Assembly: GCA_009772895.1 (NCBI GenBank)
Contig: WOUP01000016.1
Coordinates: forward strand, 20,374-84,373
Direction of reading: 5' to 3'
From: Puniceicoccaceae bacterium 5H
Lineage (GTDB): Bacteria > Verrucomicrobiota > Verrucomicrobiia > Opitutales > Oceanipulchritudinaceae
DNA: 64,000 bases
In this document: positions 28,221 through 36,492 of the stretch, piece by piece
Numbering within the stretch: the stretch's first letter is position 1
Layout: each line of letters opens with the position of its first letter
The notes under the pieces: generated by a model
What the model saw: the letters and a program-made list of their open reading frames with translations, nothing else
Database searches by the model: none
Told to the model about the DNA's origin: nothing
Made by a program: the position numbers and the translations under genes

Positions 28221-29249
28221 ATGAAGCGCCTTTCCCAACAAGCTATCGCTCGCGAATTAGGGGTGTCCCAGGCCCTTGTTTCGCTCTCGCTGCGCGGCAA
28301 GCGGCAAGGTATCGCGGAGCAGACCTACCGGCGCATTCGGGCGTATGCCTCCGCCCATGGCTACCTGCTGCGTAACGAGAGCCCGACTGGCGGAGCTGGC
28401 CTGGAAACTGTCGGCTACCTGCTGCGCAGCCCGCTCCGGCTGGCCCACAGCAGCAATTTCTTCCATCCGGTGCACCAGGGCATGCACGACCAGTTGCGCG
28501 AGCGTGGGCTCCATACAACCTTCCTCGGCTCGGAGGACGAAATCGAGCTGCCGCGTCTGGTGGAGCAGCTCGGTCAGGATGCCAATTACGCCGGCACGAT
28601 CGTCTTTGGTCAGGTGGATCTCGCCTTCCTGCAGCAGCTGGCCGAAGTGCCGCGCCCGCTCGTGACGATCAATGCGCGCTACCCCGGCCTGAGCCATTCC
28701 GTGCAGCCCAACGAATACGAAGCTGCCGAAAAACTGCTGCAGCATTTAATATTATTAGGCCATAAAAGCTTCCTCTACCTCGGCAGCCGCCAACCATCGG
28801 CCGTCAGTTTGGCCCGGCGTCAGGGCTTTGAAGCCGCCGCCCGCAAGCTCGGGATCGAAATGGGTGAGAACCGGCTTTTCGAGGCGCCCTGGTCCCTGCG
28901 TCAGGAAGGCCGCGTGCTGGCCGAGCAGATCCTCGAGCGACACGGCCCCCGACACGGCACCGCCTGGGTCTGCGTCGGCAGCCTGCTGGCGCGGGGCGTG
29001 ATCGATGCCTTCCATCGGCGCGGGATTGAAGCGGGGCGCGACATCAGCGTCGGCACGCTCGACGACAGCCCTGCGGCCCGCGAGGAAGAGCCCGGCCTGA
29101 CGACCAGCGGCACCAGCCCCGAAGAGCTGGGGCGCGAAGCGGCGATGCTGATCCTCAACGAGGGGCGCGAACGCCCCGCCCGCAAGGCCGACTACGTCTT
29201 ACCGGCCCAGTTGACGCCGCGCGAGAGCACCGGTGCGCCGCCCCTTTAG
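28221..29249 (+). CDS. LacI-family transcriptional regulator
   Basis: DNA-binding repressor of 342 residues from the ATG at 28221; an upstream in-frame start would precede the helix-turn-helix by 28 residues and is unlikely. Residues 1-50 form the LacI helix-turn-helix (SQQAIARELGVSQALVSLSL, then RGKRQGIAEQTYRRIRAYA). Residues about 65-335 form the periplasmic-binding-protein-like effector domain (VGYLLRSPLRL, GTIVFGQVDL, LILLGHKSFLYLGSRQPS, WVCVGSLLARGVIDAFHRRG). The divergent esterase gene is the likely target, with a sugar as effector. The coding sequence contains a copy of the promoter palindrome. Confidence 0.9.
   Translation: MKRLSQQAIARELGVSQALVSLSLRGKRQGIAEQTYRRIRAYASAHGYLLRNESPTGGAGLETVGYLLRSPLRLAHSSNFFHPVHQGMHDQLRERGLHTTFLGSEDEIELPRLVEQLGQDANYAGTIVFGQVDLAFLQQLAEVPRPLVTINARYPGLSHSVQPNEYEAAEKLLQHLILLGHKSFLYLGSRQPSAVSLARRQGFEAAARKLGIEMGENRLFEAPWSLRQEGRVLAEQILERHGPRHGTAWVCVGSLLARGVIDAFHRRGIEAGRDISVGTLDDSPAAREEEPGLTTSGTSPEELGREAAMLILNEGRERPARKADYVLPAQLTPRESTGAPPL
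28747..28757. promoter_or_regulatory. Candidate auxiliary operator inside the LacI-type gene
   Basis: Exact second copy of TAATATTATTA, 620 bases from the first. It falls in codons CAT-TTA-ATA-TTA-TTA-GGC (HLILLG), a run of AT-rich codons unlike the rest of this GC-rich gene, as if the operator constrained the codon choice. Confidence 0.45.
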
Positions 29250-29278
29250 TCTTCGCTGAATCCTGTCCTGTCACAACC

Positions 29279-29764
29279 ATGCCATTCGAATTCCTGGCCA
29301 AGGCCCACTCGTTTGACGACCAAGTGTGGATGCGTCACGCCAACCCGTGGAGCGTATGGACGCGCTTCATTATCTTGCCGCTGCTCTCGCTGGCGGTCTG
29401 GAGCCGTATCTGGATCGGCTGGTGGAGCCTGATCCCGACCGTGCTGCTGCTCGCCTGGGCGTGGCTCAACCCGCGCGTTTTCCCCCGGCCCAAGCGCACG
29501 ACCAGCTGGGCCTCGCGCGCCGTGCTGGGCGAACGCCTCTGGGTCGAAAGCCCGCGCTACCGCCTGCCGGCCCGGCACCGCATCATGCCCATGGTGCTCG
29601 CCATCGTCAGCAGCCTCGGCCTGCCCTATGTCGGCTGGGGCCTGATCGCGCTACACGAGTGGAGCCTCTACCTGGGCCTGGCCCTCGCCATCCTCGGCAA
29701 AATGTGGTTCCTCGACCGCATGGTGTGGCTCTATGAAGACATGCACGCCGCGGGCCACGCGTAG
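29279..29764 (+). CDS. DUF6653-like membrane protein
   Basis: 161 residues, ATG start 29 bases after the regulator stop, so possibly co-transcribed. Four hydrophobic segments (LPLLSLAVWSRIWIGWWSLI, PTVLLLAWAWL, MVLAIVSSLGLPYVGW, LGLALAILGKMWFLDRMVW) separated by basic loops. The MRHANPWSVWTR opening and NPRVFPRPKRTTSWASRAV loop match what I recall of DUF6653 proteins, whose function is unknown. Confidence 0.7.
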   Translation: MPFEFLAKAHSFDDQVWMRHANPWSVWTRFIILPLLSLAVWSRIWIGWWSLIPTVLLLAWAWLNPRVFPRPKRTTSWASRAVLGERLWVESPRYRLPARHRIMPMVLAIVSSLGLPYVGWGLIALHEWSLYLGLALAILGKMWFLDRMVWLYEDMHAAGHA

Positions 29765-29768
29765 GCAC

Positions 29769-29802
29769 AAAAAAGCACGGAAGCCCCTGGCCTCCGTGCT
29801 TT
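29769..29802 (-). terminator. Bidirectional-looking terminator
   Basis: AAAGCACGGA (29772-29781) pairs with TCCGTGCTTT (29793-29802). Reading on the minus strand it is followed by T-rich sequence, so it ends the transaldolase transcript, and the hairpin also lies just after the plus-strand membrane gene. Confidence 0.85.
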
Positions 29803-29827
29803 CGCAAAAGTGAAATAGAACCGCGGG

Positions 29828-30805
29828 CTAGCTGAGCTGCTTGCGGATCATGTCGCGCAGCTTGACGGCATCGGCGGCAAACTTGCGGATGCCTTCGGCC
29901 AGCTTTTCGGTGCCCATGGCGTCCTCGTTGAGGTGCCAGCGGAACTCCTTTTCGTCCAGCTCGAGGCGTTCGATGTCCTTGCCCTTGGCGTCGTCGGCCT
30001 TGAGCTTCTCCGAGATTTGCGTGTCGCTCTTGCTCAGTTCTTCGAGCAGGCCCGGGGAAATCGTCAACAGGTCGCAACCGGCCAGTTCGATGATTTCGCC
30101 GGTGTTGCGGAAGCTGGCGCCCATCACCTCGGTCTTGTAGCCGAACTTCTTGAAGTAGTGATAGATCTGGGTGACAGATTGCACGCCCGGGTCTTCGGAA
30201 CCCTGGTAGTCGCGGCCGGTTTCCTTCTTGTACCAGTCGAGGATGCGGCCCACAAACGGGCTGATCAGCGTCACATCATTCTCGGCCGCGACGATCGCCT
30301 GCGGCAGGCTGAAGAGCAGCGTGAGGTTGCAGTGGATGCCTTCGGCTTCGAGCACCTTGGCGGCCTGCAGACCTTCCCAGGTCGAGGCGATCTTGATCAG
30401 GATGCGCTCCTTCTGGATGCCCTTGTCGGCATACAGCTGGATCAGCTCGCGGGCCTTGGCGATCGTGGCCTCCGTATCGAAGGACAGGCGGGCGTCCACC
30501 TCGGTAGAGACGCGACCGGGCACGATCTTGAGGATTTCGATGCCGAAGAGGATCAGCAGGCGATCCATCACGGCTTCGATCAGCTCATCGCCGGACTTGC
30601 CGGTCTGCTTGGCTTCTTCGACGGCCTTGCCGATCAGCGGACGATAAGCATCGTCGCTCACGGCCTTGAGGATCAGCGTCGGGTTGGTCGTGGCGTCCTG
30701 GGGCTCATAGGCCTTGAGATCCTGGAAGTTGCCGGTGTCGGCCACCACGGTGGTAAATTGTTTCAGTTGGTCGAGCGTCGACCGTTGAACCTGAGTAGTG
30801 CTCAT
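29828..30805 (-). CDS. tal: Transaldolase (TalB type)
   Basis: Transfers a dihydroxyacetone unit between sedoheptulose 7-phosphate and glyceraldehyde 3-phosphate in the non-oxidative pentose phosphate pathway. 325 residues, the standard length for the TalB class. The Schiff-base Lys is K138 in [13 protein letters not shown]. Other signatures are [12 protein letters not shown] near 37-48, the [13 protein letters not shown] strand and [16 protein letters not shown]. It is a single gene with its own terminator, and the 237 bases upstream, shared with the divergent YdeI-like gene, show no clear promoter. Confidence 0.95.
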   Translation of the reverse strand: MSTTQVQRSTLDQLKQFTTVVADTGNFQDLKAYEPQDATTNPTLILKAVSDDAYRPLIGKAVEEAKQTGKSGDELIEAVMDRLLILFGIEILKIVPGRVSTEVDARLSFDTEATIAKARELIQLYADKGIQKERILIKIASTWEGLQAAKVLEAEGIHCNLTLLFSLPQAIVAAENDVTLISPFVGRILDWYKKETGRDYQGSEDPGVQSVTQIYHYFKKFGYKTEVMGASFRNTGEIIELAGCDLLTISPGLLEELSKSDTQISEKLKADDAKGKDIERLELDEKEFRWHLNEDAMGTEKLAEGIRKFAADAVKLRDMIRKQLS

Positions 30806-31042
30806 GAGAGGTCTTTAGGGCTGAATTTGCGTAAACGTCCACCCAACTAAAGGCCAAAGGCCCCTCAGGTCAACGCAAGGCGGCCTTGCCCGTATGAAGA
30901 TCTTTCAAAAACCCGGTGAAAATAGCTCAAAACGCGCGACCGGAATTTGTTCTAACAGCTGAATTCTCAGGCGTGAGCGCCGGGATTTTGCTCTGGGTCA
31001 CCCCAGCGTTAGACTATAAGCTGTCATCATTCTATCCGCTTC

Positions 31043-31618
31043 ATGAACCCACAGGTCGACGCATTTCTGAACAAGGCTCCCGCGTGGCGGGAGGAAATGG
31101 CGCGGTTGCGCGAAATCATCCTGGAACACGACGTGGGCGAAGAGCTGAAGTGGGGCAAACCTTGCTACACCTGCAACGGCGGCAACGTCCTGATCGTCCA
31201 GCCCTTCAAGCACTACGTGGCGCTCATGTTCTGCCAGGGAGCGCTGCTGCACGACGCCCGTGAACTGCTCGTGCAGCCCGGCCAGAGCACGCAGGCCGGG
31301 CGCCAGCTGCGATTCGCGAAGCTGGAAGAGATCGAGGAACGGGTGCCTATCGTGCAGGCCTACATCCGGGAAGCGCTGGAGGCCGCAAAAGCGGGCTTGC
31401 AAGTGGAATTCAAACAGAACCCGGAGCCGGTACCGTCTGAACTACAGGCCAAGCTGGACGCGGATCCTGCCTTCAAAGCGGCCTTCGAGGGGCTTACGCC
31501 GGGGCGTCAGCGGGCCTACATCCTGCAGATCTCCGGCGCCAAGCAATCCGCGACGCGCGCTGCACGCGTCGAGAAATACGCACCACAAATCCTCGCTGGC
31601 AAGGGTCTGCGCGACTGA
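31043..31618 (+). CDS. YdeI/OmdA-like protein with N-terminal DUF1801 domain
   Basis: Cytoplasmic protein of 191 residues. The N-terminal half is a DUF1801-type domain (EELKWGKPCYTCNGGNVLIV, HYVALMFCQGALL). The C-terminal part carries the OmdA-type segment with the hallmark TPGRQRAYILQISGAKQSAT. E. coli YdeI has this architecture and has been linked to stress and polymyxin tolerance; the molecular activity is unknown. Start is the ATG at 31043. It converges on rfbA, whose stop is 3 bases away. Confidence 0.82.
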   Translation: MNPQVDAFLNKAPAWREEMARLREIILEHDVGEELKWGKPCYTCNGGNVLIVQPFKHYVALMFCQGALLHDARELLVQPGQSTQAGRQLRFAKLEEIEERVPIVQAYIREALEAAKAGLQVEFKQNPEPVPSELQAKLDADPAFKAAFEGLTPGRQRAYILQISGAKQSATRAARVEKYAPQILAGKGLRD

Positions 31619-31621
31619 ACC

Positions 31622-32500
31622 CTACCCCTTCAGCAACCTCTGGAGGTAGCGTGCGTAGCTGCTCTTGCCCATGCGCTCTGCTTGCTGCTCCAGCTCCTGG
31701 GCGTCGATCCAGCCCTGACGCCACGCAATTTCCTCCAGACAGGCAATGGAGAGGCCCGTGCGCTCCTGCAACACCCCGATGAACTGGGCGGCATCGAGCA
31801 GGCTCTGGTGGGTGCCCGTATCCAGCCAGGCGGTGCCCCGCCCCAGCTTCTCGAGCTGCAGCTTGCCCTCCCGCAGGTAGCGCTGGGCGAGATCGGTGAT
31901 CTCCAGCTCACCGCGCGCGCTGGGCACCTGTTCGCGCACGTAGCGCGGCGCTTCCGCGTCGAAGTAATACATGCCGACGACGGCCCACTCCGAAGGCGGA
32001 TCCGCCGGTTTTTCCACGATCTGGTCGACATGACCGTCCGCATCGAACCCCACCACGCCATAGCGGCGCGGGTCCGCCACCTGATACACGAAAACGGTCG
32101 CGCCCGCACTCGTCTCGGACGCCTGACGCAGCTGCTTCGGCAGGCCCGTGCCGTAAAAGAGGTTGTCGCCCAGCACGAGAGCCGAAGGCACCCCATCGAG
32201 CCACGCTTCGGCGATGGAAAACGCCTGGGCGATGCCCTCCGGCTTCGGCTGCTCGGCATAGACGAACGACAGCCCAAACTGACTGCCATCACCCAGCAGG
32301 CGCTGAAACAGCGGCAGGTCCTGCGGCGTCGAAATGATCATGATCTCGCGGATACCGGCCAACATCAGCACCGAGATCGGGTAGTAGATCATCGGCTTGT
32401 CGTAGACGGGCATCAGCTGCTTGCTCACCGGCAAGGTCAGCGGATACAGCCGCGTGCCGGAGCCTCCGGCGAGCACGATTCCTTTGCGATTCTGGGCCAT
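31622..32500 (-). CDS. rfbA: Glucose-1-phosphate thymidylyltransferase (RmlA)
   Basis: Makes dTDP-glucose from dTTP and glucose 1-phosphate, the first step toward dTDP-rhamnose. 292 residues from the ATG at 32500. The nucleotidyltransferase signature GIVLAGGSGTRLYPLT lies at 7-22, with catalytic Lys in SKQLMPVYDKPMIYYP, then ALVLGDNLFYG, YGVVGFD, IVEKP and AWLDTGTH. It is 34 bases downstream of rfbB on the same strand. rfbC and rfbD are not in the window, so dTDP-4-keto-6-deoxyglucose may feed a different sugar or those genes lie elsewhere. Confidence 0.95.
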   Translation of the reverse strand: MAQNRKGIVLAGGSGTRLYPLTLPVSKQLMPVYDKPMIYYPISVLMLAGIREIMIISTPQDLPLFQRLLGDGSQFGLSFVYAEQPKPEGIAQAFSIAEAWLDGVPSALVLGDNLFYGTGLPKQLRQASETSAGATVFVYQVADPRRYGVVGFDADGHVDQIVEKPADPPSEWAVVGMYYFDAEAPRYVREQVPSARGELEITDLAQRYLREGKLQLEKLGRGTAWLDTGTHQSLLDAAQFIGVLQERTGLSIACLEEIAWRQGWIDAQELEQQAERMGKSSYARYLQRLLKG

Positions 32501-32534
32501 ATGGAGGGGAGTGATGGGGAGGGAACAGGCGTCT

Positions 32535-33596
32535 CTAGCCGAGACCGAGGCGTTCACGCTGATAGCGGCGGCGCGTAATGGCGGCGCACCAATCGCGATG
32601 GGCGAGGTACCAGTCGACGGTGGCGGCGAGGCCTTGGGCGAAGGAAACTTGCGGCTGCCAGCCGGTCAATGCCTGGAGCTTGGCCGGCTCGATGGCGTAG
32701 CGCCGGTCGTGCCCTGGGCGGTCGGTGACAAAACGAATCTGCTCGGCATAGTCCCGGCCATCCTCGCGAGGCTGGCGCTCGTCGAGCAGCCGACAGAGCT
32801 CGTTTACGAGGTCCAGATTAGTGCGTTCGTTGCGCGCGCCGACATTGTAGTGCTCGCCCGGCACGCCCCCAGCCAGCACATCAACAATCGCGCGGGCGTG
32901 ATCCTCCACGTAAATCCAGTCGCGCACATTGCCGCCGTCACCGTAGACGGGCAGCTCCCGGCCTTCCAGCGCGTTGAGGATCATCAGCGGGATCAGCTTT
33001 TCCGGAAATTGGTACGGGCCGTAGTTGTTGCCGCAGTGCACGGTAAGCACCGGCAGGCCGTACGTATGGAAAAACGACCGCACCGCCTGATCGCCTGCCG
33101 CCTTGGAGGCCGCATAGGGGCTGTTAGGAGCATAGCCGTGGCTTTCGGTAAAAGGTGCGTCTTCGGCTGCCAGCGAACCGTAAACCTCGTCGGTCGAGAT
33201 CTGCAGCAGGCGGAAGTCCGCCCGGTCCGACACGGGCAACTCGCGCCAGTAGTCGCGGGCGGCAGTCAGCAAGCCGAGCAGCGCCATGACGTTGGTCTCG
33301 AAGAACGGGCTCGGGTCGTCGATGGAACGGTCGACGTGGGTCTGGGCGGCGCAATTCACAATCTGGCGCACCCCTTCTTCCCGCAGGATCTCGCCCACCA
33401 GCTGACGATCGCCGATGTCGCCCTCGACGAGGCGAAAGCGCATGTCGTGCTCCAGGTCGGAGAGGTTGTCGCGCACCCCGGCATAGGTGAAGGCGTCGAG
33501 CACGATCAGGCGTCGATTGCCGAAGCGTTCCCAGGGCCAGTTGCGAACGAGGTTTGTGCCGATAAAGCCGGCGGCGCCAGTCACCAGAATGCTCAC
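32535..33596 (-). CDS. rfbB: dTDP-glucose 4,6-dehydratase (RmlB)
   Basis: Converts dTDP-glucose to dTDP-4-keto-6-deoxyglucose with bound NAD. 353 residues from a GTG at 33596; the TTG farther upstream adds an unlikely Arg-rich leader. The Rossmann motif TGAAGFIG lies at 6-13, then ISTDEVYG with the catalytic Thr-Asp-Glu, YAASKAAGDQ with the Tyr-x3-Lys pair, NNYGPYQFPEKLIP, GGNVRDWIYVEDH and RPGHDRRYAI. It precedes rfbA in a two-gene unit supplying deoxysugar nucleotides for surface polysaccharide. Confidence 0.95.
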   Translation of the reverse strand: MSILVTGAAGFIGTNLVRNWPWERFGNRRLIVLDAFTYAGVRDNLSDLEHDMRFRLVEGDIGDRQLVGEILREEGVRQIVNCAAQTHVDRSIDDPSPFFETNVMALLGLLTAARDYWRELPVSDRADFRLLQISTDEVYGSLAAEDAPFTESHGYAPNSPYAASKAAGDQAVRSFFHTYGLPVLTVHCGNNYGPYQFPEKLIPLMILNALEGRELPVYGDGGNVRDWIYVEDHARAIVDVLAGGVPGEHYNVGARNERTNLDLVNELCRLLDERQPREDGRDYAEQIRFVTDRPGHDRRYAIEPAKLQALTGWQPQVSFAQGLAATVDWYLAHRDWCAAITRRRYQRERLGLG

Positions 33597-33650
33597 GCGC
33601 CGGGTTTTAGGGCAGACCCGACGCGAGGGCAAGTCCTGAAACGTTCGGCG

Positions 33651-33989
33651 CTACGGCAGCAAGGGGATCCCGGCGACCAGCCCGAGACCGACGCCGAGCC
33701 CCGCCACCCAGCGCCACGCGTGCTTTTGCGCGGCCACTTTTTGCAGCCAGGCGCGGTTTTGCACGAGGTGCAGGACGATGAGCGCCATCACGAGGTAAGC
33801 GGCCCACTGGTGCCAGTCGCCCCACTCGTGCCGCGTCAGCCCAAACACCGTTGCCTGACGCGAATGGGGCGGCAGGCGAAAGATCAGCAGCAGGCCGGTG
33901 CCCGCCAAAAAGCAGAAGCCCAGATAGAGCAACAGGTTGGTCGCCCGCATCCAAACGATTTTAGAAAGGTGCCACGTCTTCATGCCCAT
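33651..33989 (-). CDS. DUF4405-like small membrane protein
   Basis: 112 residues, four hydrophobic helices with conserved-looking histidines (HEWGDWHQW, VLHLVQNRAWL) as in DUF4405 and related b-type heme-binding four-helix membrane proteins. That suggests a possible heme or electron-transfer role, but it is inference. ATG at 33989. It lies 54 bases upstream of the rfbB start on the same strand and may share its transcript, though no functional link is apparent. Confidence 0.65.
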   Translation of the reverse strand: MGMKTWHLSKIVWMRATNLLLYLGFCFLAGTGLLLIFRLPPHSRQATVFGLTRHEWGDWHQWAAYLVMALIVLHLVQNRAWLQKVAAQKHAWRWVAGLGVGLGLVAGIPLLP

Positions 33990-34084
33990 GAAAAACCGCG
34001 TTCCGCCAACGCGGTTGCGTGACGGGCGCGGGTAGTCGGGCGCCTAAGCGAGCATAGAAGACGGGCTTACAGGGCTGTAACGGC

Positions 34085-36232
34085 CTAGTAGCGGTAGCCC
34101 ATCGTCAAACGCATCTGGATGGGCTTGCCCGGCTGCACGTAGGAGCGTCCGTTCGAGCCCTGGTAGTATTCGCGGTCGAAGAGGTTGTCGAATTTGAGCC
34201 GCGCCCAGTAGTGATCGCGCTCATAGGCCACCACGGCATCCCAGACGGTGTAGCCCGGCAGCGCAAAGGTGTTGGGCAGGTCGCCGGGCTGGTTGCTGTA
34301 GGCGCGGAAGCCGGTGCCGACCGAAAACCCGTCGAGCCAGCCGGTATCCCAGCCGTAGCGAGTCCAGAGCGTAAGGCTGTTGTAGGGCACGTTGATCGAG
34401 CGGTCGCCCACCGGCACCACGGCGTCTTCACGCACGCGAGAGTCGATGTAGGCGTAGCTGGCGAGCAAGTCCCAGTGGCTCGTGATCTTGCCGGTCACCT
34501 CCAGCTCGATACCCTGGCTGCGCTGCTCGCCGGTCACATCCACCGTGCCGGGCTGGTCGGGCACCTCGGTGGCGACGTTTTCGCGTGTGATCTGGAAGAA
34601 CGCAAGGTTGGCCGCGAGCCGCCCGTTTTGCAGCTGCGTCTTGAAGCCGGCCTCCCACTGGCGCGCCTTCTCCGGGTCGGGGTTGCCGCCGTCGGCGGTC
34701 ACGCTGCCGTAAATCGGCTTGAAGGATTGCGCGTAGTTCACGTAGCCCACGATCTCGGGGATCAGGTCGAGGATCTCGGGCAGGAAGCGGTAGGTCAGCC
34801 CGGCCTGCGGCGTCCACGTACCGTCGTCGCTGCTCAGCGTGCCGCCATAGAGGGTGTCTTCGCGATCCGTCTCGTAATAGCCGTAGCTCAGGCCACCCAT
34901 CACCGCCAGGGCCTTCGTCACCTGCAGGTGCTCGAGCGCGTAGGCGTTGAGCATCCAGGTGTCTTCGTGGTGGGCGTCGATGGGCCCGAAGAACATCGGC
35001 TCTGCCCCGTATTCCGGATCGAAGAGGTCGATCGGGTCGAGCGCGCCGTAATAGTTGGTGATGCTCTCCTCGAAATGCGTGTACTGGACGCCCGTCAAGG
35101 TGCGGTGTTCGAGGCTGCCGGTGTGGTAGTGCGCCTCCAGCTGGACGTCGGTCACGATGTGGTCGTAGTTGCTCAGCCCGATGTAAGGCATACGCTCCTG
35201 CAGGCGATAATTTGTCTCTCCCGTATCCTCGTCGGCCGCCCAACCCATCGGGTAGATCGAGGTAAAGTCTGCATCGTTCCAGGAGCCGCGCAGCTTTTGG
35301 CGAAAGGTAAAGACTTCGTTGATCGGATACTCCAGCTCATAACCGAGGTGAGTGCGCTCCGTATCGCCTTCGTTCTGGAAGTCGGGCTCACCGGCGTAGC
35401 GATCAATGGGCAGCTTTCCGTTGGGGTTGGGCAGCACGGTGCCTTCGGCCGGCAGCGGCAGGGACATCGTCTTGATGTCCTTCTGGTAACGGGCGTAAGC
35501 GGTCAGCGTCAGGCCGGTAGCGGACTGCCAGCGCACGGAGGGGAAGAGCAGCGAGCGCTCGCTCTCGTCCACGAAATCCGTAAAGGACTCCTGCGTGCGG
35601 TAAAAGCCGACCATGCGGTAGGAAAACTGGCTGCCGGGACGGATGGGGCCGCCGAAATCGGCCGTGATCTCGCGGAAACTGTCGCTGCCGCCGGTCGCAC
35701 TGAATTCGCCGAAGGTATTGGCGGTGGGGAACTTGCTGACGAGGTTGACGATCCCCCCAGGGGCGACCTGGCCGTAAAAGACCGAAGCGGGCCCCTTCAG
35801 CACCTCCACGCGCTCGACACCGAAGAGCTCTTCTTGAAACCAGCCGCTCGGGTCCGCCATCAAGCCGTCCTGAAACACGTAGTCATTGGCCTCAAAACCG
35901 CGCAGGCGGAAGTAGTCGAAGCCTTCGACGTAGCCATATGGGCTGGCGCCCGCGACGTTTTTCAGCGCGTCCTGCAGGTCCAGCACCGCCTGGTCGTCCA
36001 ACACCTCGCGTGTCAGCACGCTGACAGAGATGGGCAATTCCAGCAGCGACACGTCGATCTTGGTCGTCACCGGCGCTTCGTCCATCGGATAGAGGAACGG
36101 ATCGCGGGCGTCGATCGTCACCGGCGCAATATCGTAAACTTCATCCTCGGGCGTGGCGACATCCTGGGCGCAAAGCACACCGGAGCCAGCCGCCAGCAAG
36201 AGGGCGAGTGAGCAGCACGAACGGGGATTCAT
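34085..36232 (-). CDS. TonB-dependent siderophore-type receptor
   Basis: Outer-membrane active-transport channel, 715 residues from the ATG at 36232. The signal peptide ends near AQD. A TonB-box-like stretch near VYDIAPVTID precedes the plug: ISVSVLTREVLDDQAVLDLQ, NVAGASPYGYVEGFDYFRLR, GVERVEVLKGPASVFYGQVA and GGIVNLVSKFP, which is the FhuA/ferrichrome-type siderophore receptor pattern. A 22-strand-type barrel ends in an aromatic residue (RLTMGYRY). Energy would come from TonB. A 260-base gap separates it from divergent galE and holds two inverted repeats. The substrate is probably a ferric siderophore, but this is not provable here. Confidence 0.9.
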   Translation of the reverse strand: MNPRSCCSLALLLAAGSGVLCAQDVATPEDEVYDIAPVTIDARDPFLYPMDEAPVTTKIDVSLLELPISVSVLTREVLDDQAVLDLQDALKNVAGASPYGYVEGFDYFRLRGFEANDYVFQDGLMADPSGWFQEELFGVERVEVLKGPASVFYGQVAPGGIVNLVSKFPTANTFGEFSATGGSDSFREITADFGGPIRPGSQFSYRMVGFYRTQESFTDFVDESERSLLFPSVRWQSATGLTLTAYARYQKDIKTMSLPLPAEGTVLPNPNGKLPIDRYAGEPDFQNEGDTERTHLGYELEYPINEVFTFRQKLRGSWNDADFTSIYPMGWAADEDTGETNYRLQERMPYIGLSNYDHIVTDVQLEAHYHTGSLEHRTLTGVQYTHFEESITNYYGALDPIDLFDPEYGAEPMFFGPIDAHHEDTWMLNAYALEHLQVTKALAVMGGLSYGYYETDREDTLYGGTLSSDDGTWTPQAGLTYRFLPEILDLIPEIVGYVNYAQSFKPIYGSVTADGGNPDPEKARQWEAGFKTQLQNGRLAANLAFFQITRENVATEVPDQPGTVDVTGEQRSQGIELEVTGKITSHWDLLASYAYIDSRVREDAVVPVGDRSINVPYNSLTLWTRYGWDTGWLDGFSVGTGFRAYSNQPGDLPNTFALPGYTVWDAVVAYERDHYWARLKFDNLFDREYYQGSNGRSYVQPGKPIQMRLTMGYRY

Positions 36233-36316
36233 AACTTGAGCAATGACCGCAGTAACCGCTGAGCTGCCCACGTCAACGGGCAAAGCGGTTTGAAACAGCG
36301 ATATCAGCACTAGCGG

Positions 36317-36428
36317 GTGGGTGGATTACCCACGAGCGACCGTGTCTCCCTTCTCGCTCCCTTGGCTGTTATCGAGCCCCTTGCTCACCCGTATGGCATT
36401 TTTCTCAAAATCTGACGGAAAGACGTCA
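36317..36428. promoter_or_regulatory. Inverted repeats in the receptor/galE divergent region
   Basis: Two perfect inverted repeats: GTGGGT-N5-ACCCAC at 36317-36333 and TGACG-N6-CGTCA at 36413-36428. Both fall in the receptor gene's upstream region and could be operators or leader hairpins. No Fur-box-like sequence is obvious. Confidence 0.35.
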
Positions 36429-36454
36429 GGTGTACGGGCGACTGACCCTAGCCC

Positions 36455-36483
36455 TTGACTATGCTGCGCACAGCGCCTAATTC
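36455..36483 (+). promoter_or_regulatory. Weak candidate galE promoter
   Basis: TTGACT (36455-36460), 17 bases, TAATTC (36478-36483, poor -10). Transcription would start only a few bases before the galE ATG at 36493, giving a near-leaderless message. Confidence 0.28.
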
Positions 36484-36492
36484 CCATCGACA

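Noticed and set aside
36233..36400. Cobalamin riboswitch before the TonB receptor
   Set aside because: Minus-strand pieces such as AAGGGA, GGGTAATCC and CCCGCTAGTG recall the core, but GCCACTG is altered and no B12 box is present downstream.
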